Positions 25,187 to 34,488 of a stretch of DNA of 64,000 nt are shown one piece after another. The first letter of the stretch is position 1. Each line of letters opens with the position of its first letter. The translations under genes were made by a program, and so were the position numbers. The stretch lies in contig JAEZCO010000048.1 in NCBI GenBank assembly GCA_023433505.1, positions 62,001-126,000 on the forward strand. Direction: 5' to 3'. The notes beneath the pieces are model-generated. The model searched no databases and had not been told where the DNA came from. It was given only the letters and a program-made list of their open reading frames with translations. The DNA is from Bacillota bacterium. GTDB taxonomy: Bacteria; Bacillota; Clostridia; Acetivibrionales; DTU013.

Positions 25187-26062
25187 ATGCCGATTGTTTC
25201 AATGAAGAAGATCCTGAAAGATGCCAAAGAAGGAGGGTATGCCGTAGGCTGCTACAATGCCATTGATATGGAAATGGTCCGGGGTGTCCTGGAAGCGGCG
25301 GAAGAAGAACGGTCTCCGGTCATTTTATGCCATGCGGAGGTCCATTTTAAATTCATGCCGCTGGAAAAGATTGCACCTGTGCTGGTCACGGAAGCCGCCC
25401 GTTCAAAGGTTCCCGTGGCAATCCTGCTGGATCATGGGAAGAGCTTCGACGCAGTGGTCAAGGCAATGCAGCTTGGCTTCAATGCGGTAATGTATGATGG
25501 TTCAAGCCTTGGATATGAAGAAAATATTCAAAACACAAAAGAGATCGTAAAGATCGCCGGAGCTATGGAGGCGGCTGTAGAAGCAGAGCTTGGCCATGTG
25601 ACCAGGCCGAAGAGCGGAGGTGCCGAAGGAGACGAAGATGATTCCATTATCGATGACACCTCGCTTTATACAGATCCGGCCCAGGCATTGGAATTTGTAG
25701 ACAGGACAGGCGTCGACGCCCTTGCGGTTGCCTTTGGAACAGCCCATGGGCTCTATCTGAAAACACCAAAGCTTGACCTGGCCCGGTTGAAAAAGATAAA
25801 TGACACCGTGGGTCTGCCGTTGGTAATGCACGGTGGTTCCGGGCTTTCCGCGGAGGATTTCAGGGACTCCATCCGCAACGGCATCACCAAGATCAACTAT
25901 TATACCGGGCTAGCCGCCAATGCGGCGGCAAAAATGAAGGAAGAGCTTTTAAAGGCCGAAGGGAACTCATTTTACCATAACCTCATGATGGCTGCCATGG
26001 ATTCTTTCCGTGAGGAAGTACGCACTACCATAAGATTATTCGGAAGTAACGGAAAAGCATAA
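25187..26062 (+). CDS. class II ketose-bisphosphate aldolase
   Basis: A 291-residue class II (zinc) aldolase related to fructose- and tagatose-bisphosphate aldolases. D82-H83 starts the active site (LLDHGKSFD), followed by AELGHV with a Glu, HG in VMHGGSGL and KINYYTG near 225-235, which binds phosphate. It splits a ketose (bis)phosphate into two three-carbon pieces. GAGGAGGG lies upstream of ATG 25187. It leads the operon with the isomerase and kinase and is the expected last step of that route. Confidence 0.92.
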   Translation: MPIVSMKKILKDAKEGGYAVGCYNAIDMEMVRGVLEAAEEERSPVILCHAEVHFKFMPLEKIAPVLVTEAARSKVPVAILLDHGKSFDAVVKAMQLGFNAVMYDGSSLGYEENIQNTKEIVKIAGAMEAAVEAELGHVTRPKSGGAEGDEDDSIIDDTSLYTDPAQALEFVDRTGVDALAVAFGTAHGLYLKTPKLDLARLKKINDTVGLPLVMHGGSGLSAEDFRDSIRNGITKINYYTGLAANAAAKMKEELLKAEGNSFYHNLMMAAMDSFREEVRTTIRLFGSNGKA

Positions 26063-26089
26063 AAATATAAGGAAAAGGGGTCGGATGGA

Positions 26090-27484
26090 ATGAAGAAAAT
26101 GACATTTGCATTGTATTTCGGGAACCGGGGGTTCTTTCCGGAATCGCTGATTTCCCAGGCAAGGAAGGAACTGGAGGGGGCTCTGGATGCACTGGGATAC
26201 GCTTCTCTGCTGATGGATGAGGATGCTACCCGCTACGGTGCAGTTGAGACTGTGGAAGAGGGAAGGAAATACGCTGCCTTTTTAAAAGCCCATAGCGGCG
26301 AATTTGACGGAGTGATTCTGTCGCTGCCCAATTTCGGTGATGAAACCGGAGCCATTGCCGCTCTGGAGGACTGTGGAGTCCCCATCCTGATACAGGCTTA
26401 TCCCGACGAGATCGGCAAAATGGATTTTCAACAAAGGCGGGATGCCTTTTGCGGGAAATTCTCCATCATGGACGTATTTTACCAGTACAAACTGCCCTTT
26501 ACCATTTTCAAGCCCCATACGGTACACCCGTGCAGTGCTGCATTCGAACAGCAGCTCCATTGGTTTGCCGCTATCTGCAGGATTGTCAAAAATATGCGCC
26601 GTTTCACGGTAGGCGCTGTCGGCGCCAGGACTACGGCTTTTAAAACAGTGCGCTTCGACGAGCTGACCCTGCAGAAATATGGGATAACCACCGAGGCCCT
26701 GGACCTATCGGAGCTTTTCATGAGGGTCAGGGATATAAAAACCGGGACAGACCGCTATCTGCAGAAAGAGGAAAGGCTCAGCAGCTATACAAACTGGACC
26801 GGAGTTCCCGGAGAAAAACTGCAAATGCTGACCAGACTCAGCATGGCCCTGGACGATGTCATCGACGAATATAAGCTGGACTGTCTGGCGTTAAGGTGCT
26901 GGATCGAGATTGAGAAGGAGCTTGGCGTATCTCCTTGTGTCCTTCTGAGCGAGCTGAACGACAGAGGAATTGTTGCGGCCTGCGAACTGGATGTCTGTAA
27001 TGCGGTCCCGATGAGAGCGTTGTCTCTCGCCTCGGAAATGCCTGCCACCTGTCTGGACTGGAACAACAACTATGGCGATGAAATGAACAAGTGCATACTC
27101 TTCCACTGCGGTCCCGTGCCTCAGAGTCTGATGGAGGCCAAAGGCACGATAATAGAGCATAGGATGTTTGCAAAAAGCCTGGGATCGGGCTGTGGATGGG
27201 GTTGTAATGTGGGAAGGATCGCAGCATCGCCCATGACCTATTCCAGTTCCAAGACAGAGAACGGCAGGCTGGTCTTTTATACCGGAGAAGGGCGCTTTAC
27301 GGGAGAACCCATAGAAGACGGCTTTTTCGGCTGTGCAGGAGTGGCTGAAATCCCAGACTTGCAGGATAAGCTTCAGATATATGGAAGGCAAGGCTTCCGG
27401 CACCATCTGGGACTAACCTTCGGCCATGTTGAAGTCCCCGTAAGGGAAGCTTTCACCACCTATCTCGGGTACGACCTGATTTAG
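26090..27484 (+). CDS. L-fucose/L-arabinose isomerase family protein
   Basis: A 464-residue protein of the FucI/AraA fold, shorter than E. coli FucI. The metal ligands are conserved as E299 (AACELDV) and D323 (CLDWNN), with a late His in the RHHLGLTFGHV segment. It should interconvert an aldose and a ketose. Lying between an aldolase and an FGGY kinase, it completes an isomerase-kinase-aldolase route. The substrate may be fucose, arabinose, a deoxy- or a sulfo-sugar; nothing in the sequence decides. AAGGGG precedes ATG 26090. Confidence 0.8.
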   Translation: MKKMTFALYFGNRGFFPESLISQARKELEGALDALGYASLLMDEDATRYGAVETVEEGRKYAAFLKAHSGEFDGVILSLPNFGDETGAIAALEDCGVPILIQAYPDEIGKMDFQQRRDAFCGKFSIMDVFYQYKLPFTIFKPHTVHPCSAAFEQQLHWFAAICRIVKNMRRFTVGAVGARTTAFKTVRFDELTLQKYGITTEALDLSELFMRVRDIKTGTDRYLQKEERLSSYTNWTGVPGEKLQMLTRLSMALDDVIDEYKLDCLALRCWIEIEKELGVSPCVLLSELNDRGIVAACELDVCNAVPMRALSLASEMPATCLDWNNNYGDEMNKCILFHCGPVPQSLMEAKGTIIEHRMFAKSLGSGCGWGCNVGRIAASPMTYSSSKTENGRLVFYTGEGRFTGEPIEDGFFGCAGVAEIPDLQDKLQIYGRQGFRHHLGLTFGHVEVPVREAFTTYLGYDLI

Positions 27485-27517
27485 GAGTACTGCAAATATT
27501 CCTTCCTGTTTTTCTGA

Positions 27518-27585
27518 AAATGTAGCGGCGATCACTGATCGCCATTCAAGGGCCTTCCAGGGCGGGCGACCAGTGGTCGCCCCTA
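27518..27585 (-). repeat. composite palindromic dispersed repeat, copy 3
   Basis: The full two-palindrome form: GGCGATCACTGATCGCC, then 22 bp containing CCTTCCAGGGC, then GGGCGACCAGTGGTCGCCC and CCTACA. It occupies the 179-bp gap between the isomerase and kinase genes, so the element is probably transcribed with the operon. Confidence 0.85.
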
Positions 27586-27663
27586 CAATGGACTCCTTTT
27601 TATACCAATGATACAAGGCTTGAGTTTCGGAAATAGCAGGAATCAAAATGAGGAGGTGACGGT

Positions 27664-29160
27664 ATGGCCCTCATCGGGTTGGATGTTGGGACCACAGGCT
27701 GCAAATCCACCGTATTTGATATGGACGGGCGGATTTGTTCCTATGCGTATAGCGAATATAATGTGATAAACCTGGGCTCGGGTATGTTTGAACTGGATCC
27801 CGAAGGGATATGGGAAGCTGTAAAGCATGTTATCCATACCTCGGTTAAAGAATACAAAGGGGATGCAATTACGGCATTATGCATTTCTTCCTTTGGGGAG
27901 TCGGCTGTTCCTGTGGATGTCAAAGGCAGGGTGCTTCACAACAGCTTGCTGAATACCGACGTAAGAGGCAGCCTGCAGTGCGAAAAAATGGTTTCCAGAC
28001 TGGGGCTGCAAAAGATCATGGAATTATCGGGCGTACATGCCCATCCGATTTACACCCTGAATAAAATTATGTGGTTTAAGGAAAACCTGCCCGAGATTTA
28101 TAAAAACACCTGGAAATTCATGCTGTTTGAGGACTTTATCCTTTACAGGCTCGGATTCGAAGCGGTCATTGACTACTCACTGGCGGCCAGGACGATGGCC
28201 TTCAATGTACTGAAAAAAGACTGGGCCGATCCCATGCTTGAGGCCGCGGAGCTGGACAGAAATATATTTTCTGCGGTTAAAGCTTCAGGGACGGTCATCG
28301 GAGAGGTCCATCCGAAGGTTGCACAGGAATTGGGGCTTGCCGGACGTGTGGAGCTGGTGACAGGGGGCCATGACCAAGTCTGCGCCGCAGCCGGGGCAGG
28401 GATTGTTAAAGCCGGAAAGGCGGTAAACGGCATCGGTACGGTTGAGTGCATCACACCGGCTTTTGATACTGTCATGCTCAACCGGTACATGCTAGACAAC
28501 CATTATGCCTGTGTGCCTCATGTGGTCGACGGAATGTATGTCACATATGCCTTTAACTTTACTGGAGGCTCCCTATTGAAATGGTATAGGGACAATTTTG
28601 CTGCAGCTGAAGTCCTGGAGGCTCGCAAGCTAGGCGTTAGTGTTTACTCTCTCATGGACAGCGGAGCTGCAAAGGAGCCCACGGATATTCTTATTCTGCC
28701 TCATTTCGCCGGAGCAGGAACCCCGTATATGGATACGGCTTCATGCGGAGCGATCCTCGGACTGAAATTTGACACAACACGGGGGCAGATGTATAGAGCC
28801 ATGCTTGAAGGAGTTACCTATGAGATGATGCTCAATATGGAATGCCTGAGGGGTGCCGGAGTGAATATCGATGAAATCAGAGCGGTAGGAGGAGGCTCCA
28901 GGTCGGACCTCTGGATGCAGATAAAAGCCGATATGCTGGGGATCAAGGTTGTCACGCTGGATGTGGATGAGGCAGGGACCTTGGGGACTGCCATCCTTGC
29001 AGGCGCCGCCACCGGAGTGTACAAATCCGTGGAAGATGCGGCAAACCGGCTCGTCAGGGTAAAAAAGGAATATTATCCCGACGAGAAGAACCATGAATTC
29101 TATCGGGAGCGTTTTGAGAAATACAAGAAGATTTATGGCAGGGTAAAAGAAATTGTATAG
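27664..29160 (+). CDS. FGGY-family carbohydrate kinase (xylulokinase-like)
   Basis: A 498-residue sugar kinase. It has the N-terminal phosphate loop IGLDVGTTGCK (4-14), a catalytic D237 in VTGGHDQVCAAAGAG, and a C-terminal AVGGGSRSDLWMQIKAD ATP-binding motif. It phosphorylates a ketose (the isomerase product) with ATP before the aldolase step. Closest family type is xylulokinase, but L-fuculokinase-like activity is equally plausible given the neighbouring FucI-like isomerase. GAGGAGGTGACGGT lies before ATG 27664. Confidence 0.9.
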   Translation: MALIGLDVGTTGCKSTVFDMDGRICSYAYSEYNVINLGSGMFELDPEGIWEAVKHVIHTSVKEYKGDAITALCISSFGESAVPVDVKGRVLHNSLLNTDVRGSLQCEKMVSRLGLQKIMELSGVHAHPIYTLNKIMWFKENLPEIYKNTWKFMLFEDFILYRLGFEAVIDYSLAARTMAFNVLKKDWADPMLEAAELDRNIFSAVKASGTVIGEVHPKVAQELGLAGRVELVTGGHDQVCAAAGAGIVKAGKAVNGIGTVECITPAFDTVMLNRYMLDNHYACVPHVVDGMYVTYAFNFTGGSLLKWYRDNFAAAEVLEARKLGVSVYSLMDSGAAKEPTDILILPHFAGAGTPYMDTASCGAILGLKFDTTRGQMYRAMLEGVTYEMMLNMECLRGAGVNIDEIRAVGGGSRSDLWMQIKADMLGIKVVTLDVDEAGTLGTAILAGAATGVYKSVEDAANRLVRVKKEYYPDEKNHEFYRERFEKYKKIYGRVKEIV

Positions 29161-29189
29161 GATTAGGGATTCATCAGGACTCGTAAGCT

Positions 29190-29230
29190 AAAGCAGGGGC
29201 GGAAAGCTTTCAGCTTCCTACCCCTGCTTT
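29190..29230. terminator. bidirectional terminator between kinase and beta-helix genes
   Basis: AAAGCAGGGG (29190-29199) pairs perfectly with CCCCTGCTTT (29221-29230); an inner GGAAAGC/GCTTCC stem follows. It lies between convergent genes. Confidence 0.7.
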
Positions 29231-29265
29231 ATATCGATGGCAGACTTTGAATACCTGCCTGAGCC

Positions 29266-32200
29266 TTAAATCGTTATATAGTCTATAGAGAAGCCGCCGT
29301 TGGTCTGTCCCCAGCTGGGGTCAATCCGAAGCTGCTTGAGGGTTCCGGTCCAGCCTGCAACGCCGGACATGTCGATGAGGTATTCTGTGTAATCGGAATT
29401 GGGAAGTATTTTCACCGTGGTCATTTTAACCCCGTTCCATGCCGGATCGCTGTCGGTGATGAAAAACAGCTGCAAATCCGTACAAGGGGTACCGTTCTGC
29501 ATTCTTATGCGGATTTGCTGATGGTCGGAAACGGCTATTCCCAGATTATCGGGAGAGTAGAAATAGGGATCCCCTCCTGTGACCGAACCTTCAAGGTAGC
29601 CTCCGGCATGCCAGCCAAAACCGTCGATTTGGTTTCCGGCTGTCCACCCTTCGGCTGCCGTAGTAAATTCCCACTCCTTCGCAATGCTGTTCACATAGAT
29701 ATTATCAAATACTGCCGATTCCGATCCGCTTTCTCTCATGCCCACACTGCCGCTGCTGAAGGTTGTATCCAGCAGGATGCTGACCAGGATACCGTTCACA
29801 TAGGTCTTGACTCTGGGGCCGGTGGTAAGGATGGTAATATGGTTCCACTGGTTGATTTTAATCGAAGGGACCGAGAGCGTCGCAAGAGTACTAAAGCTTC
29901 CTCCAACCTTCTTCATAGGCTTCAGCTGGGAATTTGCGGCATCGAGCTGCCACATATAGTAGTTATTGCTGTCCTGGCTCCGGAATACCAAGCCTGCACT
30001 GCCTGCCGTCACTTTTACATCCGCTTCCATAAGGAAGTCGCCAAAAGCGGCGCCTGAACTCCGCATGTTTTCATTGTTGGTTATATTCAGCTGGGCATTG
30101 GTGATTGACGCATTTGCAGTGTTTACCCAGCCGCTTAAGTCTCCCTTGAACTCCTCGTGCTTTAATTCCGACGGCACGGAATTAACCCATACAAAAGCGT
30201 TGTCAAAGGTAGCTGATTCTGTGCCGTATTGTCTGAAGCCGACCTTACCCCAGCTGAAGGTGCTGTCGGTGGTTGTATCTATCAGCGTGCCCTGTATGTA
30301 CGTTTTTATGGTGCTGCCATAAGCCTCGATGGTGACGTTGTAAGTATTGTCGCAGGACCATGGCGAAATATGGACCGGGGCCTTTATCTGTACCCAGTTT
30401 CCGTTTACGCGCTTCATGGGCACAAGATAGCTGGAGTCGGTAAACTGCCACATATAGTAATTATTCAGGTCCTGACTTCTGAATACCACTCCGGCGCTGC
30501 TCTGGTTCAGTTTTAAGCTTACGCTGTAGCTATAGTCTGTCCAATTGCTTCCCCCGGCTATGCTGCGCATATTTTCGTTATTGGTTATTGTCAGATTTTG
30601 ACCGCTTGTTGATGTGTTCTCCGTGCCTGTCCACTTGCTCAAGCTGCCGCTGAAGTCCTCGGCAAGCATATTCCGGGATGAAGTCTCCAGTCTGACATTG
30701 GAGACGGTATAGTGTTCCGCTGGGAAAGTATTGCTTTTGGAGCCTTCATGATTGAGGGCGAAAACACCTGCAGGCCTTATATCAATGCAATTCCGGACTT
30801 CAATTTTATGTGTTTCATTGTAGTAGAGGTTGATAAAGGAAACATCATGGCTTGACGTACGTCTCGCACCGTTATTGACAGAGATGCAATCCTCTATGAC
30901 AATTCCCTGCTGGTCATTGAAAGTGGGTTCATTATGGTCCATTATGAGAAAGGCCGGTCCTTCATTATCGTGGAGATAGCAGCCGGATACCTTGCAGTTT
31001 ATATTGTTTGCTTCAAAATCTACTGCAATTGCATCGAAGGGATAGATATCGCTGTTTTGCGTATAGCCGATTTCCGTATTTTTAATCTGGCAGTTGCTGC
31101 TGTCTTCAAGCATTATAGCCGCTGTGCCTGTAAATGCGCCTGTGGTGGCCATATACAGGAAGCTGGAGTTCTGTATGATAGAATTGGTGCAGCTCATGAA
31201 GAAAACGCCGTTAATATAGATATTGTCAACTTTGACGCCGTCGACATTGATATTATCGCCCCACGTCTGGAAAGGTGTGTCGCAGTGGGAAATGGTGCAG
31301 TTCTTTATGGTAACGTTGTTTGCATACTTGAAAAGGATGGGCTGGGAAGCATAAAACTGGCATTCGTCATATTCAACGTTTACCATGGCGCCCGGTGCAT
31401 AGACCTGGGCTCCGGTAATATTACTGAAGCTGCAGTTCTCCACCCACAAACCGCTTGCAGGGGAATACGGCGTATTATATTTCGTACCGTGGATGGAATT
31501 TGGATTTGGATTATTGCACAGGATGCCCTGTTTTGCGTCACGGATGTCCAGATTCAGAAATTTCCAGCCGCCGGTGAAGGTGTCGGGCTCAAAATATACG
31601 GTGGCGAACTTTGAGCCTGCCCTGAACTGGGGCTTGTTACCCGTGCCATAGGCGTCAACCGTGATCCATTGCCCCAGGGAATAGTTCCCGTTTCCTTTCG
31701 GATACCAGCATTCATCGGACCAGATATCTCCCCTTTTGAATAAAATGGAGTCTCCCGGAGCAAATTTGATTGTATTGAGCTTTGCAACGGTTTTCCACGG
31801 GGTTGCCGGGCTGGTGCCGTTGTTATTGTCGTTCCCGCCGGATTGGCTTATGTAGTAGGTTGTATTGCCGGGGCTCAGTACGGGAGCTGTGACAGGATCC
31901 CTTAACAGGCGTATATAGTTTATGGAGAATGTTCCGTAAGCTCCACCCGTGGCCTCCCCTCCGGCCTCAGGCCCGATTTTCAGCTGTTTGAGCGTTCCTG
32001 CCCAGCCGGAGATGATGGACATGTTGACGGTCACCTCGGTATAATCGGATGCACCGGCAGGGAGTGCAAACTCGCGGTGCTTCGTCTCATTCCAGGTCGG
32101 GTCGCCGGTAGTGGTAAAATATATCTGGCCTACCTGGCTGCCGGCTGTATTTTTGATTAAAAACTGAATTCTTTTGACACCTGTAAGGTCGATATTCAGG

Positions 32201-32460
32201 TTATCTGCGGAGAGGAGCTGAGGGAGCTTTCCTGTGATGTTTCCGTTAAGAAAGCCGCCGGATGCCGTAAGATTGGTTATGTGATTCACAGGCGTCCACC
32301 CTTCCAGGTTGCCGTCGGTGTTGAAGCTCCAATTTTTTACGGCGACCCAGTCATCATTTGCATAAACCCCAAGAGTTGAGAGTGCAATTACAATGAGGAT
32401 GGTACAAAGCGCCGCAAAATGCTTCATTGAAATCCTTTTAGCCGTTTTCCCCTTTGACAT
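29266..32460 (-). CDS. secreted right-handed beta-helix protein with CBM-like and LamG-like repeats
   Basis: A 1064-residue secreted protein. The signal peptide is cut near residue 34 (GVYA). The order is: CBM-like module (42-187), linker, right-handed parallel beta-helix (201-595, starting YYISQSGGNDNNNGTS), two LamG/ConA-like modules (600-760, 767-926, each with RSQDxNNYYMWQ), and a second CBM-like module (929-1064). The first and last modules are homologous: both have SGWAGTLKQLKI/VAGWTGTLKQLRI and a terminal SINYIRL/SIDYITI strand. It has no sortase or SLH anchor. Beta-helix proteins are often polysaccharide lyases or hydrolases, but the catalytic residues are not evident. AAAGGAGG precedes the ATG. 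Confidence 0.85.
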   Translation of the reverse strand: MSKGKTAKRISMKHFAALCTILIVIALSTLGVYANDDWVAVKNWSFNTDGNLEGWTPVNHITNLTASGGFLNGNITGKLPQLLSADNLNIDLTGVKRIQFLIKNTAGSQVGQIYFTTTGDPTWNETKHREFALPAGASDYTEVTVNMSIISGWAGTLKQLKIGPEAGGEATGGAYGTFSINYIRLLRDPVTAPVLSPGNTTYYISQSGGNDNNNGTSPATPWKTVAKLNTIKFAPGDSILFKRGDIWSDECWYPKGNGNYSLGQWITVDAYGTGNKPQFRAGSKFATVYFEPDTFTGGWKFLNLDIRDAKQGILCNNPNPNSIHGTKYNTPYSPASGLWVENCSFSNITGAQVYAPGAMVNVEYDECQFYASQPILFKYANNVTIKNCTISHCDTPFQTWGDNINVDGVKVDNIYINGVFFMSCTNSIIQNSSFLYMATTGAFTGTAAIMLEDSSNCQIKNTEIGYTQNSDIYPFDAIAVDFEANNINCKVSGCYLHDNEGPAFLIMDHNEPTFNDQQGIVIEDCISVNNGARRTSSHDVSFINLYYNETHKIEVRNCIDIRPAGVFALNHEGSKSNTFPAEHYTVSNVRLETSSRNMLAEDFSGSLSKWTGTENTSTSGQNLTITNNENMRSIAGGSNWTDYSYSVSLKLNQSSAGVVFRSQDLNNYYMWQFTDSSYLVPMKRVNGNWVQIKAPVHISPWSCDNTYNVTIEAYGSTIKTYIQGTLIDTTTDSTFSWGKVGFRQYGTESATFDNAFVWVNSVPSELKHEEFKGDLSGWVNTANASITNAQLNITNNENMRSSGAAFGDFLMEADVKVTAGSAGLVFRSQDSNNYYMWQLDAANSQLKPMKKVGGSFSTLATLSVPSIKINQWNHITILTTGPRVKTYVNGILVSILLDTTFSSGSVGMRESGSESAVFDNIYVNSIAKEWEFTTAAEGWTAGNQIDGFGWHAGGYLEGSVTGGDPYFYSPDNLGIAVSDHQQIRIRMQNGTPCTDLQLFFITDSDPAWNGVKMTTVKILPNSDYTEYLIDMSGVAGWTGTLKQLRIDPSWGQTNGGFSIDYITI

Positions 32461-32493
32461 TTTTTTTGCCTCCTTTAATTCATTTGTGAAGGT

Positions 32494-32558
32494 ATTATAT
32501 CTTAGTGCGGGACAGGAATATATAGCAAGGTTTTTACCTGACTATCTTTTATTTACTT
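32494..32558 (-). promoter_or_regulatory. activator-dependent promoter of the beta-helix gene (42-bp shared element)
   Basis: On the minus strand a 42-bp block at 32558-32517 ends with AGGTAAAAACCTTGC-TA-TATATT. After a 17-bp spacer comes TATAAT (32499-32494). The block matches 36144-36185 in 38 of 42 positions and lies at the same distance from the -10 in both. A poor -35 with a conserved site just upstream is typical for a response-regulator-activated promoter. Confidence 0.7.
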
Positions 32559-32643
32559 GTTTGGAATGGCCAAAAGCGTTGCATGACCGCGAAAAGCCCA
32601 TGGCTTCACGTGTTTGTCTATATTTGTCTAAAAAACGGGTTTC

Positions 32644-32672
32644 TTGACAGATAGGGCCTTCGAATATACACT
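32644..32672 (+). promoter_or_regulatory. promoter of the two-component genes
   Basis: TTGACA (32644-32649), 17 bp, TACACT (32667-32672), about 70 bp upstream of the histidine kinase start. Confidence 0.6.
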
Positions 32673-32742
32673 ATAAAGTTGGAGGGGCTATCAGACCCAG
32701 GACGCCGTCCTATAGACAACACCGTATTTCAGGGGGTGCGTA

Positions 32743-34488
32743 ATGCGGATAGACTGGCTTAAATGGAAAAATACGATTTTCGGAAGATTGCTCCTGGTGT
32801 ATATGGTTGTGATCATCCCGATTTATATCTCAGGTACGGTGATCTATTCCTGGGGGATTCAGACCGTGAGCAATGAAATCGGCGATTCCATGAGGTCCCA
32901 GGTAAGGTATACGCTGAATGAGCTGGAAGCCGAAATCGAAAGAATGAAATCACTTTTGATCGACTGCCTGGGCGACGATGATTTAAGCAAGCTGGTGGTC
33001 AACGGGAATGTAATGGATGATTTTGAAAAGTCCCAATTGATCCTGCGGTTGAAAAAGAGGCTCTTATCCATAAAAAACAGCAGCCCCCACATTAAGGATG
33101 TGACGGCATACATCCTTCCCATGGAAAAGAGCATATCGGCCATTGATGGAAATACTGAACTGGAGGTTGCTCTGTCCAAAAAAATTACTGCGGTGACTTC
33201 AAAAGAAGTTACCAAGCTTTTTGAAGCGGACCAGCATTTTTATTTATGCGTACAGCCCCTTTATCTCAGCTTTTATGATAATGGCATCCCGTCCTACTTT
33301 CTGGTAATAGAGCTGTCAAAGACAGACTTGAAGGGGATACTGGAGCAGTTCAACAATTATGACGGAAGCGGTTCCATTATTTTCAACGACAGAAGGGAAG
33401 TCATCATTTCCAGCGGCAGCCAGACCTCAGCGCAAAAATGGGCGGCTGCGGCAAGCAAGAATGCCAGCACCCTGAAATCCGGTATGCGCATCCGTGAAGG
33501 CGACGAGAAATACCTGGTTGTTCAGGAGACTTCGGCAAAACTGGGGATGACCTGCCTCAAATATGTGCCGGAAAAGGAAATCTTCAAAACAATAGACCGC
33601 TACAAGGTTGTCTTTTATATTTTTTCTTTGATCTCTTTGGGTGTCATCGTCCTATTCCTGCTGTCGACGTATAAAATGATTCACAAGCCGCTGCTTAAAC
33701 TGGTGAACGCATTTCTCAAGGTGGAAGACGGCAACCTGGGCGTCCGTATCCAGTACCGGATCAATAATGAGTTCAAGTTCCTGTATGAACGCTTCAACAT
33801 GATGCTTGAAAATCTGGGCTCCCTCTTTGATCAAGTCTACAAGCAGAAGCTTCTTGCGCAGAAAGCGGAGCTGAAGCAGCTGCAGTCCCAGATTAATCCG
33901 CATTTCCTGTATAACAGCTTCTATTTGCTGCACCACATGATCAAGCTGGAGGATTATGAAAACTGCCTGACCTTTTCGGGACAGTTGGGAGACTATTTCA
34001 AATACATTACCCGCAGTGCCGCAGAAGAGGTAAGGCTGGAAAAGGAAGTGGAGCACGCCCGCAGCTATGCCGAAATTCAAAAGCACCGGTTTTCCAACAG
34101 GGTATCCCTGGACTTCGGGGATTTGCCGGAAGACATGGGAAGTGTCATCGTGCCCCGGTTGATCCTGCAGCCGCTGATTGAAAATGCCTTTGAACACGGA
34201 ATGAAGGACAAGGTATCGGGAGGCCTAATCCGCATCGCCTTTGAAAAAACTGCGGAAGGCATGAATATTGTGGTGGAGGATAACGGCCTCATTCATGAAG
34301 GGACGGATATGGAAAATATAGCCCAATCCCTTGAAAATACGGATGAGCATATGGAAACCACGGCAATTATCAATATCCATAAGCGCATCAAATTGAAATT
34401 CGGCAGCGGCAGCGGGATCGCCGTATCCCGCAGTGAGCTGGGCGGGCTGAAAACCGTTATCAGGATTATTGTTTCGGAGGGGAACTAA
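32743..34488 (+). CDS. YesM-type sensor histidine kinase
   Basis: A 581-residue membrane sensor. It has TM helices at about 13-35 and 288-310 bordering an extracellular dCache-like sensor, HAMP (about 310-360), and a His_kinase domain with phospho-acceptor H387 in QINPHFLYN. It also has LILQPLIENAFEHG (N-box) and a degenerate G-box. It phosphorylates the adjacent AraC-type regulator, whose ATG follows the TAA directly. The signal is probably an oligosaccharide or a ligand-loaded binding protein. GGGGTGCGTA upstream provides a weak ribosome binding site. Confidence 0.92.
   Translation: MRIDWLKWKNTIFGRLLLVYMVVIIPIYISGTVIYSWGIQTVSNEIGDSMRSQVRYTLNELEAEIERMKSLLIDCLGDDDLSKLVVNGNVMDDFEKSQLILRLKKRLLSIKNSSPHIKDVTAYILPMEKSISAIDGNTELEVALSKKITAVTSKEVTKLFEADQHFYLCVQPLYLSFYDNGIPSYFLVIELSKTDLKGILEQFNNYDGSGSIIFNDRREVIISSGSQTSAQKWAAAASKNASTLKSGMRIREGDEKYLVVQETSAKLGMTCLKYVPEKEIFKTIDRYKVVFYIFSLISLGVIVLFLLSTYKMIHKPLLKLVNAFLKVEDGNLGVRIQYRINNEFKFLYERFNMMLENLGSLFDQVYKQKLLAQKAELKQLQSQINPHFLYNSFYLLHHMIKLEDYENCLTFSGQLGDYFKYITRSAAEEVRLEKEVEHARSYAEIQKHRFSNRVSLDFGDLPEDMGSVIVPRLILQPLIENAFEHGMKDKVSGGLIRIAFEKTAEGMNIVVEDNGLIHEGTDMENIAQSLENTDEHMETTAIINIHKRIKLKFGSGSGIAVSRSELGGLKTVIRIIVSEGN

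Noticed and set aside
26090..29160. Sulfoquinovose breakdown as the role of the isomerase-kinase-aldolase set
   Set aside because: Isomerase, kinase and aldolase types also fit common deoxy and pentose sugars, and no sulfo-specific gene is present.
30934..31614. Plus-strand open frame of 226 residues inside the beta-helix gene
   Set aside because: Antisense shadow of the long secreted protein; composition follows the other strand.
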